Below, piece after piece: positions 8,005-16,330 of a stretch of DNA of 64,000 nucleotides. The DNA is taken from the NCBI GenBank assembly GCA_964636985.1, contig CAZWSX010000027.1, forward strand, positions 31,597 through 95,596, written 5' to 3'. This DNA is from CAZWSX01 sp964636985. GTDB taxonomy: Bacteria; Planctomycetota; Planctomycetia; Pirellulales; Pirellulaceae. Under the pieces are notes generated by a model. It was not told the origin of the DNA. It ran no database searches and saw only the letters and a list, made by a program, of their open reading frames with translations. The position numbers and the translations under genes were made by a program. The first letter of the stretch is position 1; each line of letters opens with the position of its first letter.

Positions 8005-9315
8005 CTAGAGTGTCCAGCCCTTGCGATACTCCTTGTGGAGCATCGAGTTGAGTGAAGGATCGCTCGTGATCTTAAGGTTGGCCGCGTCAACTTCGATCTT
8101 CTTGCCAGCTTTATAGGCCAGCACGCCGAGCAGGACGGCCTCGGTGAGGGCACCGGAATAATCGAAGTCGCAAGTGGTCGGGCCGCCTGTGCGGATTGCT
8201 TCGAGCCACTCGTTGTGATGGCCGATCGAGTTCGGAATGAACGGCTCGAGTTTGTAATCGCCGAATTTATCCGAAGGCAATAGGACGCGATTGCCATAGT
8301 CGGAGAGGATCATTCCCTTCTCGCCGATGAACAATTGGCCGCCGCCTGCAAAACTAACCGGCTTGCCATCGGCTCCTTTGAGCGTCGACAACAGCTTGGG
8401 CGTCTTGCCGCCGTCGTACCAAGTAAGACTTACTGCCGGCTTGTCGCCGCGCGCGGGATGTTCGTACTTCACAACGAGGCCAGCGGAGGCGCTTACCTTA
8501 TCGAGCGGCGGACCTTCGACGACTTCCACCGAGTTGGGAAGTCGCAGGTCGAGGGCCCAATGGGCCAGGTCCATGTAGTGGCAGCCGAAATCGCCTAGCG
8601 ACCCATTGCCATAGTCCCAGAACTTGCGCCAGTTGAACGGGTGCACGCCTTCGCTGTAGGGACGCTCGGCGCAAGGGCCTTGCCACAGGTCCCAGTTCAG
8701 CGTGGCGGGAGCCGATGTTCCCGTAGTGAACTTGGCGCCGTCGTACTTCGAGTTCGCCCACACGTGAACTTCTTTGATCGGGCCGATGGCACCCTTTTGC
8801 ACCCATTCGACGACGCGGCGATAGTTGTCGCCGGCATGAATCTGGGTTCCCATTTGGGTGACGAGTTTGTTTTCCTTGGCCAGCGTCGCCAAAGTCCGTG
8901 CTTCGACCACGGTATGAGTGAGTGGCTTCTCGCAGTAGCAGTGTTTCTTCAGCCGCATGGCCATTGCCGCGGCTGGCGCATGCGTATGGTCGGGCGTAGC
9001 GACAACCACGGCGTCGATGCGGCCGGCCTCTTTTTCCAGCATCGATCGGAAGTCGGTGTACTTGTTTGCACCGGCGTGTTTTTTGAGGCCCTGCCCGAGT
9101 TTGTCGCTGTCGACATCGGCGATGGCAACGATTTCCTGCGAGGCGACTTGATCGATGTTCCAGCCCGCTTGTCCGGTGGCGCCCACGCAGGCCAGGCGGA
9201 TCTTTTCGTTGGCGAGTTTTGAAGCCAGCGCCGGTGCGCCGCTGACAAAGTAACCCGCTGCAGCAGCAACGGAAGCGGTTTGAAGCACACGACGACGTGA
9301 AAGGCGCGAGGCCAT
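8005..9315 (-). CDS. Gfo/Idh/MocA family oxidoreductase, Tat-exported
   Basis: This 436-residue NAD(P)-dependent oxidoreductase starts with a twin-arginine signal (SRRRVLQTASVAAAAGYF), which sends the folded cofactor-loaded enzyme out of the cytoplasm. The Rossmann core is IRLACVGATGQAGWN with acidic ADVDSDKL. VVVATPDHTHAPAA and the family signature CYCEKPLTHTV hold the EKP Lys. The domain typical of this planctomycete clade follows (GVHPFNWRKFWDYGNGSLGD, DFGCHYMDLAHWAL). Members oxidise sugars, inositols or related compounds; the substrate cannot be read from sequence. A strong TAGGAG ribosome site lies 8 nt before ATG 9315. The gene stands alone between a convergent protease gene and a co-directional peptidase gene. 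Confidence 0.9.
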   Translation of the reverse strand: MASRLSRRRVLQTASVAAAAGYFVSGAPALASKLANEKIRLACVGATGQAGWNIDQVASQEIVAIADVDSDKLGQGLKKHAGANKYTDFRSMLEKEAGRIDAVVVATPDHTHAPAAAMAMRLKKHCYCEKPLTHTVVEARTLATLAKENKLVTQMGTQIHAGDNYRRVVEWVQKGAIGPIKEVHVWANSKYDGAKFTTGTSAPATLNWDLWQGPCAERPYSEGVHPFNWRKFWDYGNGSLGDFGCHYMDLAHWALDLRLPNSVEVVEGPPLDKVSASAGLVVKYEHPARGDKPAVSLTWYDGGKTPKLLSTLKGADGKPVSFAGGGQLFIGEKGMILSDYGNRVLLPSDKFGDYKLEPFIPNSIGHHNEWLEAIRTGGPTTCDFDYSGALTEAVLLGVLAYKAGKKIEVDAANLKITSDPSLNSMLHKEYRKGWTL

Positions 9316-9441
9316 GAATCAGGCTCCTAGACAGGCGGGGATAAAAGGCGGGATTGCTACGCGGCGTAGCGCCTATCAGGCTAAACCGGCGCGCGGTTGG
9401 AAGCAATCAGCAGCGCGAAAATGGTGGCCAATTTTGGGTGG

Positions 9442-9466
9442 CACTGGCGTTCTCATGACGCCAGTG
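9442..9466. repeat. Perfect 9-bp inverted repeat, REP-like or 3'-end hairpin
   Basis: CACTGGCGT and ACGCCAGTG form a perfect stem with a 7-nt loop, 27 bp beyond the stop codon of the minus-strand peptidase gene. No T-run follows on either strand. It may be a 3'-end stabiliser of that mRNA or a copy of a dispersed GCCAGTG-type palindrome; no second full copy was seen in the window. Confidence 0.4.
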
Positions 9467-9492
9467 TGCGTATGGAAATGCGTTGCCAAACA

Positions 9493-10833
9493 CTAAGGCG
9501 CGGGAGTAATCGTTACCGTGCATTGCCCGTCGTTGTCGCCCCGTTCGGCGGGCGAATCGTTGATCCGCAGATAGAGGACGCCGTCGCTTTGGGCCACCCA
9601 TTCGCGGCCGTTTCCGACCCGAACCGGCGATAGCAATGGCGTGGCCGCTTCGGGATCGTCTTTGTGAGCCGTCGAAATGGCTGCTTGAAGTTGTCCCAAA
9701 GGAACTCCGCGAAAGTAACGCAGCGTCACGCCATCGGGTTCACTGATCCACGGCTTGGGTCCTTTCGCGACCTGGTATCGGCCGGTCGCCGTGAGTTGGT
9801 ACTTGAGCCCCTCTTTGACCTGCCAACCGGTCGATTGCCAACCGCGGCTGGCGGCGATCTCGATTTTGTCGTCTGCCGTGGGTGGCTTGACGTCCTTTTT
9901 ATGAACCATCGCGCTGCGCGCCACGTCGTAACCGTAGTCGAGTTCGCGCGAGAAGACTTGCCACTCTTCGGCCAGTTTGCCTGGGTCGTCGCCAATGGCC
10001 ATCACGCGCTCGGCGAATCGGTCCAGCGGCTCGTCGACGTGACGAACGAGTTCGCGAAAGGCCTCTCGCCGCGCTGGATCGTGATCGAAGAAGACACAAG
10101 CTCCCCACGACCAGGCGTAGTAATCGGTCGCGGCGAACGGGATGTTGTTAACGTGAATGACCGACGTGAGCGAGCGCGGCACGCCCGCGGCGACGTCGTC
10201 CTTAATGAGTTTGATGCGGCCCCAATTGGGATACTCGGTTTTCGATTGCGGCATGATGTTGAGCGTGAGTTTTCCTTCCCTCCACGCGTGCGTGGCCAGC
10301 ATGTCGGCCATGCCCTCGGCATACCAGGCCGGGCCGAGGCCTCCGCAGAAGGCGTCGAAGAAAGCGTGCGTCCCCTCGTGTAGCATCAAGTGGCGGCGAA
10401 AGTAGTCGCTGTCTTGTTCGTACCACCAAATCCGTTTGCCACGTTGCAACCCATGGAGAAATTTCGGCAAGCCTGCCGGAACTAATCCGCATCGCTCGAA
10501 CTTGGCGCGATCAACAATCAGGCACCCTACCAGCCGCCACTTCTCGACGACCATGGGATCGAGACCTGTGTACTCGCACCATTGCGGCACGGCCAGGTCG
10601 AAGATCTTAGGGAGTTCCTCCAAGGCCGTCGCGCGAGGCAGATCGGTGTACAGGTCGAGATGCTTGCCCGAGATCTTGCGGATCCCGAGTGCCTTCGCGG
10701 CTTCCTCGTCGGCCTTGGAGATCTTGCTTCCCAAGGGATCGGCGGGCGGTTCTTCGGCGCTCGTCGACGTGATGTGGAGGAGCAGACTCAATAGAAGTGC
10801 GATCAGGCCGAATGACGTATTATGGAATTGCAT
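9493..10833 (-). CDS. Secreted gluzincin-type zinc metallopeptidase-like protein
   Basis: This 446-residue protein has a signal peptide (MQFHNTSFGLIALLLSLLLH, cut after TSA). The key motif is LMLHEGTHAFF: His152, Glu153 and His156 form HExxH. WYAEGMADMLA follows with Glu173 as the third zinc ligand, the gluzincin spacing (about 20 residues). The surroundings (TDLPRATALEELPKIFD at the start) match the DUF1570-like proteins common in Planctomycetes. Residues beyond about 340 form a separate beta-rich domain with SDGVLYLRINDS, resembling the PA14/LecA-like galactose-binding modules of secreted planctomycete proteins. A secreted or periplasmic peptidase is inferred. Another in-frame start lies 42 bp upstream; ATG 10833 begins the signal peptide. 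Confidence 0.75.
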   Translation of the reverse strand: MQFHNTSFGLIALLLSLLLHITSTSAEEPPADPLGSKISKADEEAAKALGIRKISGKHLDLYTDLPRATALEELPKIFDLAVPQWCEYTGLDPMVVEKWRLVGCLIVDRAKFERCGLVPAGLPKFLHGLQRGKRIWWYEQDSDYFRRHLMLHEGTHAFFDAFCGGLGPAWYAEGMADMLATHAWREGKLTLNIMPQSKTEYPNWGRIKLIKDDVAAGVPRSLTSVIHVNNIPFAATDYYAWSWGACVFFDHDPARREAFRELVRHVDEPLDRFAERVMAIGDDPGKLAEEWQVFSRELDYGYDVARSAMVHKKDVKPPTADDKIEIAASRGWQSTGWQVKEGLKYQLTATGRYQVAKGPKPWISEPDGVTLRYFRGVPLGQLQAAISTAHKDDPEAATPLLSPVRVGNGREWVAQSDGVLYLRINDSPAERGDNDGQCTVTITPAP

Positions 10834-10909
10834 CGAATCGCCTTGCTTTGGTTCGCGATAGCGATTCGCGAACAACCCACCCCGTTTCCATGTGGTTCAC
10901 TGGCCAATG

Positions 10910-11995
10910 GCTTATTCTAATGCCCAGTCGTCGTCGCGTCGCCATAATTGGCCCGACTCCATCTCAAGGCGAACCACACTGCTGGGGGTAGTATCGGCTG
11001 GGCTGGTTCTGGCAACGGGATGCGGCCGCGCGGCAGCCAAGCAGGTAACGGTCTACGCGGCCCTCGATCGCGAGTTCTCCGAGCCGATCCTGAAGCGATT
11101 TGAACAAGAGACAGGCATTCGCGTTCTGGCCAAGTACGATGTCGAGTCGACCAAGACCGTCGGGCTGGTGAACGCCATCATTGAAGAACAGGCTCGTCCC
11201 CGCTGCGACGTGTTCTGGAACAACGAGATCCTGCACGCATTGCGCCTTAAGAAACTAGGACTGCTGGCGCCGAGCCAGCCTTCGCAAGCCGAGGACTTTC
11301 CCGCGGCCTTTCGCGATCCTGATGGGATGTGGTTCGGCATGGCCGCCCGCGGGCGCGTGTTTATCGTTCATCGCAAATCACTGGGTGACGAACTGCTTCC
11401 GAAGTCGATCGACGATTTGGCTGATCCGAAGTGGAAAGGGAAATGCTGCATCGCCAAGCCGTTGCATGGAACGACCGCTACCAACGCCGCTGTCTTGTTC
11501 GCATTGCGAGGCACCGCGGAGGCGACGAAATTCTGGAAAGAAGTTCACGAGAACGCCGCCGTTGTTTCGGGCAACAAACAAGTTGCCCAGGACGTTGCGC
11601 AAGGCCGTTACGTCTTTGGGATCACGGATACCGACGATGCCGTGATCGAGCGCGACAAGGGAGCCGATGTCGAAATTGTGTTTCCCAACATGGCAGCGGC
11701 GGACGCCGACGCGAACCAGGGAGCCCTCTTCATTCCCAATTCTTTGTGCAAAATCAAAGGGGGGCCGAATCCTCAGGAGGCCGAGCAGCTGATTGATTTT
11801 CTTCTTACGGCCGAAGTTGAGGATGAACTGGCGAAAAGCGAAAGCGCCCAGATTCCGCTGTCTACCAAAGCCAAGGAAAAGTCGCGCGTCCTCATGGGGG
11901 AAACGCCGCCACCTATTGGTGTGGATTTCGAAAAAGTAGCCGAGGTCTGGGACGAAGCGGCATCCCAATTGCAGAATATCTTCTCCGCAGCCTAA
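10910..11995 (+). CDS. Iron(III)-type ABC transporter substrate-binding lipoprotein
   Basis: This 361-residue extracellular solute-binding protein of the FbpA/FutA class starts with a twin-arginine-like segment (SRRTTLLGVV) running into a lipobox (LATGC), so it is probably exported by Tat and lipid-anchored. The core reads VTVYAALDREFSEPILKRFE, ETGIRVLAKYD, CDVFWNNE and GITDTDDA, the class landmarks; the Tyr-rich iron ligands of FbpA are not obvious, so the ligand could be another metal or a phosphonate-type compound. No permease or ATPase gene adjoins it, so it is an orphan within this window. ATG 10910 was chosen over GTG 10892. It is divergent from the peptidase gene with 76 bp between starts. 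Confidence 0.82.
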   Translation, partial: AYSNAQSSSRRHNWPDSISRRTTLLGVVSAGLVLATGCGRAAAKQVTVYAALDREFSEPILKRFEQETGIRVLAKYDVESTKTVGLVNAIIEEQARPRCDVFWNNEILHALRLKKLGLLAPSQPSQAEDFPAAFRDPDGMWFGMAARGRVFIVHRKSLGDELLPKSIDDLADPKWKGKCCIAKPLHGTTATNAAVLFALRGTAEATKFWKEVHENAAVVSGNKQVAQDVAQGRYVFGITDTDDAVIERDKGADVEIVFPNMAAADADANQGALFIPNSLCKIKGGPNPQEAEQLIDFLLTAEVEDELAKSESAQIPLSTKAKEKSRVLMGETPPPIGVDFEKVAEVWDEAASQLQNIFSAA

Positions 11996-12042
11996 CCCGC
12001 TTTCGACTACGTTATTTCCGCGATTTGAGCGGTACAGGCGGG

Positions 12043-12092
12043 TCAGGAAAACTTTTCCTGAAAATGTGTTGCGCGAAAAGGAATCTTTTCGC
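12043..12092. promoter_or_regulatory. Two adjacent inverted repeats in the 12.0-12.2 kb intergenic region
   Basis: The first is a 19-bp palindrome (TCAGGAAAA, centre C, TTTTCCTGA) at 12043-12061. The second is GCGAAAAG-GAAT-CTTTTCGC at 12073-12092, an 8-bp stem with a 4-nt loop. They sit 48 bp past the solute-binding gene and 140 bp before the small secreted protein gene. No T-run follows either, so they could be a 3'-end structure of the upstream gene or operator/leader structures of the downstream one. Confidence 0.4.
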
Positions 12093-12231
12093 TTCCTATC
12101 TGTGTCGGATTAAGTGTCCAAGCATTCCTGCTCTCGTGGAAACATTAAAACTTGCCGGTAAAATCCGGAATCAGATGCCGCGAGGGAATGGATGTCCCGT
12201 TTCAAGAGTCATCTACTTTGGAGAACTAGTC

Positions 12232-12687
12232 ATGCGAAAGATCTTGTTGAATGGAATGGCGGTCGTTGCCGCAGCGATCGTGTTGACCGCGGCCTCGTCG
12301 GCCTACGCTCAAGTAAACGTGAGCTGGAGCGTTCCCTACTCGTCGGGCTCGGTAGTCGTACCGTCGCCGCCTGTCGTGTATAGCTCGCCCGTTGTTTACA
12401 ACTCGTACGCACCTGCAGTGGTGACGACTTATCGTCGACCATTCCTTCCGCGCCCTGTCATCGCACGTACGGTTGTTACCCAACCTGTTGTTGTGTCGCG
12501 ACCCGTTGTAGCGGCTCCCATCGTCACGACGCCGATCGTTACTACGCGAGTTGTTGCAGCGTCGCCGGTGGTATCGACGTCGTACTACGCCCCGCTGCCG
12601 CCTGCTCCTCCAGTGCCGGTTTTTTACGGTGGAGGCGTTTCGGTTTCCGCACCCTACACGCGGGTCATCGTTGGCAGCCCGTGGTAG
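12232..12687 (+). CDS. Small secreted Val/Pro/Thr-rich low-complexity protein
   Basis: This 151-residue protein has a clear signal peptide (MRKILLNGMAVVAAAIVLTA, cut after SSAYA). The mature part is low-complexity: repeated PVV, IVTT and VVYSS units, with Tyr and Pro but almost no acidic residues. Such compositions are seen in planctomycete envelope-associated proteins, but no family is recognised. ATG 12232 is preceded by GGAG at 12220-12223; longer in-frame readings from 12025 would be implausible leader DNA. The gene stands alone with a long upstream region and ends 30 bp before a strong terminator. Confidence 0.75.
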   Translation: MRKILLNGMAVVAAAIVLTAASSAYAQVNVSWSVPYSSGSVVVPSPPVVYSSPVVYNSYAPAVVTTYRRPFLPRPVIARTVVTQPVVVSRPVVAAPIVTTPIVTTRVVAASPVVSTSYYAPLPPAPPVPVFYGGGVSVSAPYTRVIVGSPW

Positions 12688-12717
12688 TCGAGCCGGCCAA
12701 TCACACTGACTAAAAGC

Positions 12718-12750
12718 AAAAGGCCGATTCCAAACGGAATCGGCCTTTTT
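12718..12750. terminator. Bidirectional intrinsic terminator
   Basis: A perfect 14-bp stem (AAAAGGCCGATTCC at 12718-12731 with GGAATCGGCCTTTT at 12736-12749) has a 4-nt loop and runs into T-rich sequence on both strands. It lies between the convergent small secreted protein gene and TPR gene and can end both transcripts. Confidence 0.9.
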
Positions 12751-12782
12751 CGTTAACAGATCGTGACGTCCAAGCGGCGGTG

Positions 12783-13346
12783 TTAAACCACAACGCTCGT
12801 CAATTGACGGAATTCCGGGTAGCGGCGAATGGGGTCGAAGTCCTTTTCGGAATCGACCAGGTCGCGATAGTCGGGATTTAATTCGAAAGCTTGCGAGAGA
12901 TACCCGGTCGCGAAGGCTGGATTGCCAGCCAGGCTCCAATAGCAAGCTAGGTTGTAGTGAACGATGGCTTGCGAAGAGTCGATCGCCAGGGCTTCTTCCA
13001 GTGCTTCGATGGCCAGGTCGAGCCGGCCCATCCGCTTGTGGCACCAGCCCAGCGCCAACCAGATCGAAAGGTTTTGTGGCTCCAGGCCTGACGCAAGCGA
13101 GAGATTCTCGATCGCCAAAGCAAACTCGTCGATCATCCGGAGCGCTTGGCCGCGAAGAAACAGGGCCCGCGATTCCCGCGTGCCGAAGTCGGCTTCAACA
13201 GGCAACAGTGCTAGCACCCGCTCAATGATGGGGCGTCGCATTGCCAGTTGCGGGCGATTGCGCTCGCCCAACGCTGCCAGCAACTCAAGATACCCTTCGG
13301 CCTCTCGAAGACGTTGCTTTTTCTCGATTCGATCGAGGACCTGCAT
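12783..13346 (-). CDS. TPR-repeat protein
   Basis: This 187-residue protein has no signal peptide. Three tetratricopeptide-like repeats are visible: ESRALFLRGQALRMIDEFAL, NLSIWLALGWCHKRMGRLDL and QAIVHYNLACYWSLAGNPAF, each with the W/L-G-Y-A-F spacing. A C-terminal cap contains EFRQLTSVVV. This family of short TPR proteins is widespread in Planctomycetes and is presumed to act as a protein-interaction scaffold; partners are unknown. The start ATG 13346 gives a charged first helix (DRIEKKQRLREAEGY). It shares the bidirectional terminator at 12718-12750. Confidence 0.85.
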   Translation of the reverse strand: MQVLDRIEKKQRLREAEGYLELLAALGERNRPQLAMRRPIIERVLALLPVEADFGTRESRALFLRGQALRMIDEFALAIENLSLASGLEPQNLSIWLALGWCHKRMGRLDLAIEALEEALAIDSSQAIVHYNLACYWSLAGNPAFATGYLSQAFELNPDYRDLVDSEKDFDPIRRYPEFRQLTSVVV

Positions 13347-13526
13347 AGTTGCAATCCGCGACTGCGCTGGAATTTGCGAGTAACCTTCACGCTAAAAGGT
13401 GGCCTTCGCCCCCTGTCTGCTCCATTCTATTCACGAATTGGAAAATGTCCTACGGGGCACAAGGAGAACGACAAAACATCGCAAAATTGCCGATTTTTGG
13501 CTGCTTCCACGACATTTGGTTGGCCA

Positions 13527-13943
13527 CTAACGAGGTTGCTTTTCCGCTTCTTTCCAAGCGACCCCAGGCAACGTGCAGAGCTCGATCCAATGGCCGTCGG
13601 GGTCTTGCACATTGATTTGCCAGGCGCCATCCGGCCGGACCCTTTTCGGCGGAAAGGTTACGCCCTTGGCGCGCAAGTGATCTTCCCAGGCAGCCGAATC
13701 GTCAACGAGCAGCGCATAGTGATTCGACCGCCGTCCATTGATCTCTGGCGCCGTAGGGCCACTGGCTACCCCGATGATGTGCAGCTCTTGATCGACGCCT
13801 AAACGAAGCCACGCGCCGGGGAAATCAAAGTTCGGGCGAGGGAGCTGGCTGAGCAACAATATGTCGCGATAGAAGGCGACACTCCGGTCGACATCGGTGC
13901 TCAAGATCGCCACGTGATTCAGTTGTTGAGGGATTGCTGGCAT
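13527..13943 (-). CDS. VOC (glyoxalase/bleomycin resistance) superfamily protein
   Basis: This 138-residue protein has the paired beta-alpha-beta-beta-beta modules of the vicinal oxygen chelate fold. LNHVAILSTDVDRSVAFYRD gives the first metal-ligand His. NHYALLVDDSAAWEDHLRAK starts the second module, and VQDPDGHWIELCT near the end carries the conserved DPDG and a Glu ligand. Members include glyoxalase I, dioxygenases and resistance proteins; the sequence alone does not decide the substrate. It lies 35 bp before the 3' end of the RND exporter gene, in the same direction, so the pair may be one transcript. Confidence 0.85.
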   Translation of the reverse strand: MPAIPQQLNHVAILSTDVDRSVAFYRDILLLSQLPRPNFDFPGAWLRLGVDQELHIIGVASGPTAPEINGRRSNHYALLVDDSAAWEDHLRAKGVTFPPKRVRPDGAWQINVQDPDGHWIELCTLPGVAWKEAEKQPR

Positions 13944-13978
13944 TGAGGGGAACTCTCAAAAGGAGGGGCGTTTCGGCT

Positions 13979-16291
13979 TTACGATAACTCGCGATCATCG
14001 ATGCGATAGAGCCACGCCACTCCGGCTGGCAAAAATACCAGGTTACCGAAGAGTCCGCCGATCATTGTCAAGCTGACCAGTGCGCCAAAGTAGATGGTCG
14101 GAACGAACTCGCTCAAGCACAGGGTCGAGAATCCGACGACGAGCGCCAAAGTCGAAACGATCATCGCCCAGCCGACGTCGCGATGAGCTTCGGCCAGGGC
14201 TTCCCGGGGCGTGGCTCCCTTGAGGACGCGCCGCCGGTAATCCCACAAAAAGTGAATCGAGCCGTCGATCGACAGCCCCATCGACACAGCCGCAATCATG
14301 GCGGCCCCCATGTTTACCTTCACGTCGAGCCAGCCCATCAGGCCCGACGTGACGAGTGCGGGCAGAATATTCGGGATCAATCCAATCACCGTCAGCCATG
14401 CGCTGCGAAAGACCAGCAGCATGATGGCCGTCATCCCAATGGTCGCCACGACGAACATCGTCCACTGGTCGCCGATCAGCGTGCTGACCAGTCGGCTGAG
14501 AATCACGTAAAAACCCGTCACAGCGCCAGGCGCAGGTTCCTCCGCCGAAATCGTCGTGGCGAACCCCGCAACTTCCTTTTCCACTGTCTGAATCAGGGCT
14601 TCCTTTTGTTCGGACGTGCGACGTTCCGATGAACGAAGCATGATCCGCAGCCAGCTTTGCTTGTCGGCGGCGCCACTTGGCGGGACGTAATAGAGCATTT
14701 TCACAGCCTCGGGCATCGCCTTTTCCATTCCGGCAGCGCGAAAGGGCACCGGTAGCAGCGCGAGAATGCGGTCTTCTTCCGCGGCATCCAGGATGTCGAC
14801 CAGGCTGATCACGCTGGTCAGGGCCGGCTCGCTGGGCTCGGCTCCATCGGGAATGGCCCGCAACGCATCTTCCAGTTCGATCACGCGTTTCACGGTCCGC
14901 GCGTCGAGAGGGTAGGGGGCGGGGATCATGATGTCCCAGACGCCGGCGCCGCCGAGTTGGTTCTCGATCAGTTGATAGGAAGTGACCAGCGGATTGGATG
15001 GAAGGAAGTTCTTGGTGAAGTCGGTTTCGATAGTCAGCCGTAGCGTTCCCCAGCAGCCGAGTACCCCGATGGCGAGCGTGAGGAGCATGATGGCCCCTCG
15101 CCACCGGCAAATCCAGTTGGTGATGGCCAGAGGATGGCGCGGTGGTTCGTCGTCGATGGTGATGCCCGTCGACATCGGCCCCGACCACCCGGCGCCCAGA
15201 GGCACAAAGAGAATCGTGGACAACAGAACCATGGTCGAACCCACGACCATCATGGTGCCGAAATCGGAAACGGGGCCCACGCCCGACCACCAAAGCGAGG
15301 CGAAGCCGATGGTATCGGTGATTAATGCCGCCAGAACGGGCCACGCGAGTTCCGCCATCGCTTGCGACGTGGCTGCAGGGTGCGAAAGTCCTTGCTGCAC
15401 GCGCCGCTGTTGAAGCACGATGATGTGCGAGACGGCCGCGGCGATCAGCACCATCGCCATCGAAGTCAGCATCGAACTGACCATTGTTAACGATTTGCCG
15501 AGCAAGCCGACCGCCGCGAACGTAACCAGTACCGTCCAAGCGGTCATCACGGCCGGAACGAAGAGCCACTTGCTGTCCCGAAAACATGCGGCCATCGTCA
15601 AACAGAGCAGAAGTCCGGAAAAGAACGCGAGCCGTTGCCCGTCGCGCTCCAGCAGGTCAAAGCCGTCGACCACCATGACGGGTTCGCCTGCGATGACTCC
15701 TGGCGGCAAACCATCGGGCAGGGAATTCATCACCTCGCGAATTCCCAAAACCGTTTGCCGGCGCGAGACTGCCTTCCCCGTCGACTCATCGTTTTCCAAC
15801 AGGCAAGCGACGGCGGCGTACTTGCCATCTTTTGAATGGGTGTAGCCCGAAAAGAGTTCTAAAAACCGGTCGGCCAGTTTCGATCTTGCCGGCCGGTCGG
15901 GCAACGCCTCCAGGATGACGGGACGTGGCGATCCTGGCGAGAGGGCGGCCAACATCTGGTCGATCTCGACCAGGCTCAACGTTCCCTTGACGCCTGGCAC
16001 CTTCCGCAACCGCCCCACGGTTGCTTCGAGTCGCTCGAACGATTTGATTTCGGTCAGCAGTCCGTCGTCACGGTAGACCGCCAGAATCGCTCCGTGTGTG
16101 CCGAAGCGTTCCTTGAGGTGCTTGAAAGCGACGATCGCCGGATCGTCGGCCGAGAACATTCGTTCGATCGATCGATCGTACGAGACGCTTTGCGCTGGGA
16201 AATAGGCGGCAGCGCCAACAAGAATGGCGATGGCTGCTATCAGCCATCGCCATCGCACGAGCCGTTCGGCCGTGATTCGCAGTAGATTCAT
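13979..16291 (-). CDS. RND/MMPL-family exporter
   Basis: This 770-residue membrane protein has the RND layout twice over: an N-terminal span (WLIAAIAILVGAAAYFPA), an extracytoplasmic loop of about 160 residues, a bundle of five spans, a further span near residue 400, a second loop and a second five-span bundle. The loop between spans holds GAAMIAAVSMGLSIDGSIHF, the MMPL/RND Gly-rich Asp motif of the proton relay. The architecture resembles COG1033 and hopanoid-transporter (HpnN)-like proteins, which export lipids or hydrophobic molecules driven by the proton gradient. No HlyD-type adaptor or outer-membrane factor is adjacent. ATG 16291 was chosen over a TTG at 16297. Confidence 0.85.
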   Translation of the reverse strand: MNLLRITAERLVRWRWLIAAIAILVGAAAYFPAQSVSYDRSIERMFSADDPAIVAFKHLKERFGTHGAILAVYRDDGLLTEIKSFERLEATVGRLRKVPGVKGTLSLVEIDQMLAALSPGSPRPVILEALPDRPARSKLADRFLELFSGYTHSKDGKYAAVACLLENDESTGKAVSRRQTVLGIREVMNSLPDGLPPGVIAGEPVMVVDGFDLLERDGQRLAFFSGLLLCLTMAACFRDSKWLFVPAVMTAWTVLVTFAAVGLLGKSLTMVSSMLTSMAMVLIAAAVSHIIVLQQRRVQQGLSHPAATSQAMAELAWPVLAALITDTIGFASLWWSGVGPVSDFGTMMVVGSTMVLLSTILFVPLGAGWSGPMSTGITIDDEPPRHPLAITNWICRWRGAIMLLTLAIGVLGCWGTLRLTIETDFTKNFLPSNPLVTSYQLIENQLGGAGVWDIMIPAPYPLDARTVKRVIELEDALRAIPDGAEPSEPALTSVISLVDILDAAEEDRILALLPVPFRAAGMEKAMPEAVKMLYYVPPSGAADKQSWLRIMLRSSERRTSEQKEALIQTVEKEVAGFATTISAEEPAPGAVTGFYVILSRLVSTLIGDQWTMFVVATIGMTAIMLLVFRSAWLTVIGLIPNILPALVTSGLMGWLDVKVNMGAAMIAAVSMGLSIDGSIHFLWDYRRRVLKGATPREALAEAHRDVGWAMIVSTLALVVGFSTLCLSEFVPTIYFGALVSLTMIGGLFGNLVFLPAGVAWLYRIDDRELS

Positions 16292-16330
16292 ACTCAATCG
16301 CCCACGACGGACTGTCGTGGACAGATAGAA

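Noticed and set aside
9442..9466. Intrinsic terminator for the metallopeptidase gene
   Set aside because: The stem is perfect, but no T-run follows on the minus strand; listed only as an inverted repeat.
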